Origin: an uncultured Clostridia bacterium
GTDB lineage: Bacteria; Bacillota; Clostridia; TANB77; CAG-508
NCBI GenBank assembly: GCA_934121905.1
Contig: CAKOVI010000010.1
Location: 1-64,000, forward strand
DNA length: 64,000 bases
Direction: 5' to 3'
Shown piece after piece: positions 58,137-64,000 of the stretch. The notes under the pieces were generated by a model. That model did not search any database. It had not been told where the DNA came from and worked only from the letters and a program-made list of their open reading frames with translations. Both the position numbers and the translations under genes were made by a program. The stretch's first letter is position 1, and every line of letters starts with the position of its first letter.

Positions 58137-60237
58137 TTACCTTATTGTTTCCACATAATTTGTCGCTTGGTTGTTTTCTTGAATTTCATTTGAATTTATA
58201 TTCATTCCAAAATATTCTGCAATTATTTCTCTTGCAACTTCAGCTGTGTAGAATCCGTGTCCACCATTTTCAACCATTACTACAACTGCTATTTCTGGGT
58301 CATTAAATGGTGCAAAACCTGCAAACCATGCATTAACATTTGATCCTGCTTCTGCTGAACCTGTTTTTCCTCCAACTTCTATGTCAAAGTTTCTAAATAC
58401 ACTGCTTGCTGTTCCTCCTTCTTCTGTAACTGACCTCATTCCTTCTAATACTGCTTTTATGTTTGTTTCTGAAAATGATATATTTTCTGTATTATCATCT
58501 TCTAGTCCTAATTTTTGTTTTACATATTCATTAATTTCTGTTTTTGAGCTTTCTGTACCATCTGCATTTAGTATTCTCTTTATTAGTGTTGGTTTTATTT
58601 TATTTCCTCCATTTGCTACCATTCCTATGTATTTTACAAGTTGTAGAGGTGAAAAACTATTGTAACTTTGTCCTATTGATGCTTGCAAAGTTTGTCCTGC
58701 TGACCAGGTTTCATTTAGTTTTTTTGCTGTTTCTGGTGATGCAAGAGTTCCTGCCGTTTCACTTGGTAATTCTATTCCTGTTTTCTTTCCTAACCCAAAA
58801 TATTCTGCATATTTGTCTAGGTTTTCTATTCCCATACGATTTCCTGTTTCATAGAAGAAATAGTTACATGAATGTTGTATTGCTCCAGATACATTTAAGT
58901 ATCCATGTCCTCTATGATAGCTATTATAATACCAGCATCTTGGTTGATAATCTTTGTATCTTGTATAGATACCTGTATCATTTATTTTCTCTCCTACTGA
59001 AATTGCTCCCGTTTCTAGCCCCGCTAATGCTGTAACCATTTTAAATATTGAACCTGGTGCATATGATCCTGATACTGCTTTATTAAATAGTGCATTATTT
59101 TCTTTTATTTGATTATATTCTGCTACACTTATTCCTCCTACCCATGAATTAGGATTATAGTCTGGATAGCTCGCCATTGCAAGTATTTCACCAGAATGGA
59201 CATCAATTACTGCTACACTTCCTCCTTTAGCATCATATCTATTTGAAAATCCACCATTTTTTATTTTTTCTATATTATTCTTTAATGCTGTTTCAGCGAC
59301 TTCTTGTAATTTTGAATCTATTGTTAATACTACTGTTGAGCCTTGTTCTGGTTCTTTTGTTACGGTTTCTCCTGTTACTGTTCCATCAACAGTCATTTCT
59401 ATTTCTTCTTTTCCGTTTTTTTCCTCTTAGATAGTTTTCAAACAATGATTCTATTCCTGTTCTTCCAACATAGTCATCATTACTGTATATATCTTGTTCG
59501 TCAATGTATTCTTTTTCACTTATTTTTCCAATATATCCTAAAATATGTGATGCTAAATTATCGTAATTATATTTTCTTGCACTTTGGGTAGTTATTGTAA
59601 CTCCTGGAAAATCTGAATTTCTTTCACTTATTTGTGCTACTACTTCCCTAGAGACATTCTCCGCTAATTGCAATGATTTTGTGCTACTATATCCCTTTGT
59701 TGTCATTTCATATCTTATTGAAATTATTTTTCTTGCTTCTTTTATGTTATTTACGGTTATCCCATATTTTTTCATAAAAAGTCTTATTGCATCTTCAGGT
59801 GTTGCATTTTCTTCTAATTTATATTTGCTTAACCATTTTTTTAATGTTTCTCCCTCTATTGTAAAACTTGTGCATTCATCATTCACTGGAAAATTATTTG
59901 GATATGATATATTATTACTTTCAAATAGATTTATTAAATTTACTACACATTTATTAAGTGTTTCATCATCTGACTTTGTTTTATATATTTCAAGATTAAA
60001 TGAACTTGTGGTGGTTGCTAAAATATTTCCAGATCTATCTAAAATTTCTCCCCTTGAGGCTTCTAATGTACTTTCTCTTGAAAGTCTAGTATTTGATATT
60101 TCCCTATAACTTGCTCCTTTTACTATTTGTAATTCAAATAATTTAACTATTAATATTATTCCTATAATATATATTATAATTGTTAATATATTAAATCTGA
60201 AATTGGTATGTTCTTTTTTTATTTTTCTTTTCAACAC
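58137..60237 (-). CDS. mrdA: Elongation PBP2 (MrdA family), +1 frameshift at CGG
   Basis: The rod-shape transpeptidase partner of MreBCD. Frame 0 (from GTG 60237 or TTG 60234) has the membrane helix, the LEASRGEILDRSGNILA motif and GRTGIESLFENYLRG, then AAA CGG AAA (CGG 59415-59413, codon 275) and a stop eight codons on. Skipping C gives AAA GGA AAA GAA GAA ATA GAA ATG, matching the usual LRGKdGkeeIEV, and continues into SIFK, SCN and KTG (GSIFKM; HSCNYFF; GGKTGSAE). Total 699 aa. Confidence 0.92.
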
Positions 60238-60258
60238 TTCACCTTCTCTTGAGAATTT

Positions 60259-60793
60259 TTAAAAATATCTTGTGAGAATTTTATTTCCCTTATATTCTTC
60301 CTCTATTTTATATCCAAAATTCTGTATTAATGGATATAATATTATTGTAACAATTATGTTATATACCACTTCTATTAATAAAATCTTGAGAAATCCAATC
60401 AATTCAATAGAATATCCATATACAACACACCCTATAAAATAATCTCCTATTTCATAAATTAATGTACTTACTATAACCATGATTATTATTGTTATTCTAC
60501 TTTCTTTTGAAAAATTTTTGTCAAAAATTCCTCCTATTAATCCTACTGTTGCTAACATAATTGCTGTTATTCCAACTTTTCTTCCTATAAATAAATCTAA
60601 TAATATCCCACTTGCTATTCCATATGTAACACCTGCTATTTTATTGTAAAAAAGTCCAATAAAAAGTACATATATAATAAATAAATTTGGCATTACTCCG
60701 TGCTATTTTTAGAGAAGAAAATAGGTTTATCTGTAATAAGTAAATTATGATAAATGTTACACTTAATAAAATATTAATTAATACTTTTTTCAT
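60259..60793 (-). CDS. mreD: Rod-shape protein MreD, +1 frameshift at CGG
   Basis: A polytopic partner of MreC and PBP2. ATG 60793 follows AGGAGAGGAAA, giving MKKVLINILLSVTFIIIYLL, the normal first helix. GCA CGG AGT (CGG 60700-60698, codon 32) comes next. Skipping C gives GCA GGA GTA ATG CCA AAT TTA, that is AGVMPNL, the usual end of helix 1 loop. Five further helices follow. Total 177 aa, a normal length. The frame beginning at ATG 60693 alone would lack helix 1 and has no ribosome binding site. Confidence 0.92.
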
Positions 60794-60814
60794 TTTCCTC
60801 TCCTCCTTTTTCTT

Positions 60815-61630
60815 TTAGTTTGTTATTACTAATACTGTTTCCAGTTTATTAAAATTTACGGCTGTCTCAACTTGGGCGTATCTATCATTTAAATTTGTTG
60901 TATTTACTACTTTTGATATTTTTCCTATATAGATTCCTTTTGGATATATTCCACCAAGTCCTGATGTTTCAACACTATCTCCTTGTGCAATTGTTGCATC
61001 TGTTGGAATATAAACTGCTTTTAAATTGTTATTTTGTTCTAATAAACCTTTACATACAACACTGTCTCTTGATGAACTTAAAATGCTACTTGTATTGCTA
61101 GATGAATCTACTATGGTTTGAACTTTTGATGTTGTGTCTGTTGCAGATATTACATATCCAACTAACCCTTCTGCTGCAATTACCGTCATGTTTTCTTTTA
61201 TTCCGCTCTTTTTTCCTGCATTTATCACTATTGTCTTTGAATAGTTGCTTATATCTCTGCTTATTACATCTGCTGCAACTGTTTTGTAGTCACTGTATTT
61301 TTGTGATAAATTTAGATATTCTTTTAATGTTTGATTTTCGGCTTTTATTGTTTCTAATTCTCTTAATGTTTCTTCTAGCTTACTATTTTTCTCTTGTAAT
61401 TGCTCATTTTCTGTCTTTAAGTCGTTTATATTGGTAAAAAATGATGAATTACCATGTACTTTATTTTTTACATATGTAAGTCCATTTTGTATAGGATTTA
61501 CTAACTTATTAGCTATATTTTCTATATAGGATAAATTACTGTTTTCTGTATTTGTTAATACAACCAATAATATTAAAATAATTATTGTTACTATTATCCC
61601 TATTATTTCGCCTTTTTTATTTCTATACAT
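60815..61630 (-). CDS. mreC: Rod-shape protein MreC
   Basis: 271 aa: short cytoplasmic tail, one helix (about 9-25), a coiled coil (about 70-105, EQLQEKNSKLEETLRELE) and the two beta-barrel domains (AAEGLVGYVISATDTTSKVQTIVD; PKGIYIGKI). Organises the elongation complex outside the membrane. It lies between mreB and mreD, with gaps of 38 and 21 bp. Confidence 0.95.
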   Translation of the reverse strand: MYRNKKGEIIGIIVTIIILILLVVLTNTENSNLSYIENIANKLVNPIQNGLTYVKNKVHGNSSFFTNINDLKTENEQLQEKNSKLEETLRELETIKAENQTLKEYLNLSQKYSDYKTVAADVISRDISNYSKTIVINAGKKSGIKENMTVIAAEGLVGYVISATDTTSKVQTIVDSSSNTSSILSSSRDSVVCKGLLEQNNNLKAVYIPTDATIAQGDSVETSGLGGIYPKGIYIGKISKVVNTTNLNDRYAQVETAVNFNKLETVLVITN

Positions 61631-61668
61631 AATAATTTATCCTTTCTTAGAAAAAGATTATTTAATTA

Positions 61669-62700
61669 TTATCTTCTTTTTCTACTGTTTATAAGTACTG
61701 TTTTTAGTCTTTCTAAATCTTCTAAAGTTTTACCTGTTCCATTTACAACACATTCTAATGGGGAATTTGCTACATATACTGGCATGTTAGTTTCTTGGCT
61801 TAATAGTTTGTCTAGGTTTTGTATTAATGCTCCTCCTCCTGCTAGATAAATTCCTTTTTCTACTAAGTCTGCTGCAAGTTCTGGCGGAGTTTTTTCTAAT
61901 GTTTGTTTTACTGTTTCTACAATTTTTGCAACAGATTCAGATGTTGCTTCCATTATTTCAGAAGATTTTATTGTTATATTTCTTGGAAGTCCAGTTATTA
62001 AATCTCTTCCCCTTATTTCCATTGGCATATCTGTCATTAGTGGTGTTGCACACCCTATTTGCATTTTTATTTGTTCTGCTGTTGTTTCTCCTATTGATAA
62101 ATTTTCTTCTCTTCTTATATAGTTTACTATATCTTCATCCAATTCGTCTCCTGCAATTCTAAGTGAATTGCTAACTACTATTCCCCCTAATGAAATAACA
62201 GCTACTTCTGTAGTTCCTCCACCAATGTCTACTATCATACTTCCACTTGGCTCTGTTATATTAATTCCTGCTCCTATTGCTGCAGCCATTGGTTCTTCTA
62301 TGATGTAAACTTCTCTCGCTCCGGCTTGCATTATAGATTCTTCGACTGCTCTTTCCTCTACTTCTGTTATTCCAGATGGAACACCAACTACTACTCTAGG
62401 TCTTCCAACATTATATCTTGAAGATACTTTTCTAATCATATTTTTAAGCATTAGCCCTGTTGCTGTAAAATCTGCTATAACTCCATCTTTCATTGGTCTT
62501 ACTGCTTTTATATCTTCAGGTGTTCTTCCTAGCATTTCTTTTGCTTCGAAACCAGTTGCTTTTATTTCACCTGTTTTTCTATCAATTGCTACAACAGATG
62601 GCTCTTTTAAAACTATTCCTTTTCCTTTTAATGTCATTAAAATATTCGCTGTTCCTAAATCTATTCCTATGTCTTTTGAACCAAATGTAAATAAATTCAT
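61669..62700 (-). CDS. mreB: Rod-shape actin homologue MreB
   Basis: 343 aa actin-fold ATPase: GIDLGTANILM (phosphate 1), DIGGGTTEVAVISLGG (phosphate 2), EEPMAAAIGAG and LAGGGALI (adenosine). The gene sits in the standard radC-mreB-mreC-mreD-mrdA-minC order. Confidence 0.97.
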   Translation of the reverse strand: MNLFTFGSKDIGIDLGTANILMTLKGKGIVLKEPSVVAIDRKTGEIKATGFEAKEMLGRTPEDIKAVRPMKDGVIADFTATGLMLKNMIRKVSSRYNVGRPRVVVGVPSGITEVEERAVEESIMQAGAREVYIIEEPMAAAIGAGINITEPSGSMIVDIGGGTTEVAVISLGGIVVSNSLRIAGDELDEDIVNYIRREENLSIGETTAEQIKMQIGCATPLMTDMPMEIRGRDLITGLPRNITIKSSEIMEATSESVAKIVETVKQTLEKTPPELAADLVEKGIYLAGGGALIQNLDKLLSQETNMPVYVANSPLECVVNGTGKTLEDLERLKTVLINSRKRR

Positions 62701-62705
62701 TTTTC

Positions 62706-63416
62706 TTACTTCCTCTCTAATTTTGTTTTTAATTCTTCTAAAGCTTTGATACTTGTAAATTCCGCTTTGCCTATTACAATATGGTCTATTAGTTCTATTC
62801 CTAATAATTTTGCAGCCATTTCTAGTTTTTTTGTAAGTTCTATATCTCTACTACTTGGAACTGAGTTTCCACTTGGATGGTTGTGTACTAAAATTATTCT
62901 TGGTGCATTTATTTTTACTGCATCTGATAAAATGTCTTTCATTCCAATGCTTACAAAATTGTTTCCTCCAATTGCTATATCTTTTATTTTTAAGATATTA
63001 CATTTTTTGTCTAATAATATTATTTTGGCTATCTCTCTTTTTTCATATTGCATTTCGTCCATTAGTATTTTTACAACATCATTTGGTTCTTTTATCTGTG
63101 TCTTTTTATAGTTTGAAGGCAAGTTCATTCTGTTGGCAAGTTCACAGGTTGCTTTTAATTGAATTGCTTTTATTCTTCCCATTCCTTTTATTTTTGTTAT
63201 TTCTTCAATGCTTAAATCTCTTAAAAATGCTAAACTTGTTTTATCATACATTTCATTTAAGTTTAGTATCTGCCTTGCTATATCAACACTTGTGTATTCC
63301 TTTGTTCCTGTTTTTATTATTATTGCTAATAATTCTGCATTGCTTAATGCTTTTTCTCCATATAGCTCTAATTTTTCATATGGTCTTTCACTTTGTGGTA
63401 ATTCCTTTATTGTCAA
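62706..63416 (-). CDS. radC: RadC/JAB-domain protein
   Basis: 236 aa. A helix-hairpin-helix region (IKGMGRIKAIQLKA) precedes a JAB/MPN domain with HNHPSGNSVPSSRD (His-x-His and Asp metal site). The start is TTG 63416 behind AAAGGAAG; there is no better start. It is 5 bp upstream of mreB and co-transcribed. The biochemical role is still unclear for the family. Confidence 0.92.
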   Translation of the reverse strand: MTIKELPQSERPYEKLELYGEKALSNAELLAIIIKTGTKEYTSVDIARQILNLNEMYDKTSLAFLRDLSIEEITKIKGMGRIKAIQLKATCELANRMNLPSNYKKTQIKEPNDVVKILMDEMQYEKREIAKIILLDKKCNILKIKDIAIGGNNFVSIGMKDILSDAVKINAPRIILVHNHPSGNSVPSSRDIELTKKLEMAAKLLGIELIDHIVIGKAEFTSIKALEELKTKLERK

Positions 63417-63446
63417 ATTTTCTTCCTTTCTGCCCCTTACCTTTTA

Positions 63447-63704
63447 TTACACTTTTCTATATATAAAAATTGCTATTGCCATTCCTATTATACTTGCTAT
63501 ATTTATTTTTATTGAAAATGCAAATGTTATACTTAATATGCTTAAATCTAGTATAAACGGACTTTCCAATCCAAATTCTTGTCCAAATGATAACCACCAT
63601 AATCCATTTACATTTGATGCCAAGTTTCCTAGTAATCCACCAATTACCAATCCACTTAAAATAAATATTAATAATATCCAAAAACTTTTATCTCTTGCTG
63701 CCAT
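63447..63704 (-). CDS. DUF4321 membrane protein
   Basis: 85 aa, two helices (KSFWILLIFILSGLVIGGLLG and INIASIIGMAIAIFIY) around a short outside loop. It matches the DUF4321 family, which commonly precedes radC-mreB in Clostridia; function unknown. ATG follows AAAGGAGG. Confidence 0.88.
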   Translation of the reverse strand: MAARDKSFWILLIFILSGLVIGGLLGNLASNVNGLWWLSFGQEFGLESPFILDLSILSITFAFSIKINIASIIGMAIAIFIYRKV

Positions 63705-63849
63705 GTAATTTTTTCCTCCTTTGTTTTTCCTTACGGATTTTTGCGTTTATAAGACTTTTATATTATATATTCATTTTGCATTTTTTTCAAGCAAATTGTA
63801 GATTTTTTTTATTTTTTGTGTTAGAGTTTAAATTACCATATTTTGTTTC

Positions 63850-63878
63850 TTTAAATATTGTTAATTTCATAGTATAAT
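63850..63878 (+). promoter_or_regulatory. Probable sigma-A promoter of the right-edge gene
   Basis: TATAAT at 63873-63878 with a weak TTTAAA 17 bp upstream. The rest of the 63705-63949 gap is AT-rich without other features. Confidence 0.45.
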
Positions 63879-63949
63879 GTTTTTAGGTAAATAGAAAAAG
63901 AAACACATTAATTAATATTGCATATAATTGTTTGGAGGATATTTTTGAT

Positions 63950-64000
63950 ATGAAAATTGAAAAACTTACTGATAATAAAATTAGAATAATTATCGATTTA
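63950..64000 (+). CDS. mecA: MecA-like adaptor protein (partial, runs off the window)
   Basis: ATG 63950 behind TTTGGAGGATATT. Only 17 codons are visible (MKIEKLTDNKIRIIIDL). The pattern MKIEK-h-x-D-N-K-I-hhh resembles the N terminus of clostridial MecA, the ClpC adaptor. Partial, so the call is tentative. Confidence 0.5.
   Translation, partial: MKIEKLTDNKIRIIIDL

Noticed and set aside
27579..59420. Random sequencing indels or pseudogenes as explanation of the six split genes
   Set aside because: All six have the same extra base in the same four-base context (C before GGA), mostly away from homopolymers, and all genes are otherwise intact over hundreds of codons. Random errors or decay would give mixed indels. 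A systematic base-calling artefact is still conceivable and is listed as a test.
59386..60237. Classical -1 slippery-site frameshifting
   Set aside because: The direction is +1 in every case, and no X-XXY-YYZ heptamer plus pseudoknot is shared by the sites.
60259..60693. MreD starting at the internal ATG 60693
   Set aside because: It would lose the first membrane helix and has no ribosome binding site; ATG 60793 has both.

Overview
The window reads as a low-GC, spore-forming member of the Clostridia, probably an uncultured gut lineage. The evidence is the very AT-rich composition, strong AGGAGG ribosome binding sites, and sporulation and germination genes (a GerA-type receptor operon, spoIIID, yabG). 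There is also a classical Firmicute radC-mreBCD-mrdA-minC cell-shape cluster. Most genes lie on the minus strand across 5-21 kb and 26-63 kb, so the replication fork probably runs right to left and the true origin should lie beyond the right edge.

Layout. 0-5 kb: a class B penicillin-binding protein and an HtrA protease behind an OmpR-type direct repeat. The same repeat recurs after htrA, in front of a possible small RNA. 5-9.5 kb: an LPKTG-anchored papain-like protease, a membrane-anchored unknown and an rRNA methylase. 9.5-16.3 kb: an AAA/DUF4143 ATPase, then a translation-related run (mazG-like, trmL, lepA, Sua5/YrdC) fed by a transglutaminase-like gene. 16.6-21.6 kb: rhodanese, a cluster of six DnaA boxes, DUF1294, HIT, a short alaS and a beta-CASP metallo-hydrolase. 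21.8-26 kb: germination receptor operon with A, B, C and a small D-like subunit. 26-34.8 kb: veg, yabG, HD hydrolase, tdk, spoIIID, a NifS-like cysteine desulfurase, patatin and a WG-repeat protein. 35-56 kb: four giant surface proteins arranged as a tandemly duplicated two-gene cassette. 56.5-63.7 kb: small spore-coat-like genes, then the cell-shape operon. A mecA-like gene starts at the right edge.

The outstanding observation is translational. Six genes (the transglutaminase-like gene, yabG, nifS, a thioester adhesin, mrdA and mreD) are each broken into two reading frames. In all six the break falls at an in-frame CGG codon followed by A. Skipping the C of C-GGA restores the conserved protein in the +1 frame, with a Gly codon at the junction, and in five of the six this Gly or its surroundings match family expectation. 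By-eye inspection of the annotated genes found only two other in-frame CGG codons. One is six codons before the end of yabG, where either reading is possible. The other is codon 16 of the metallo-hydrolase gene, which looks compositionally foreign. I read this as CGG being unassigned, or CGGA being read as a quadruplet, so that CGGA acts as a +1 frameshift or Gly site. This would be a lineage-wide recoding system rather than six independent pseudogenes.
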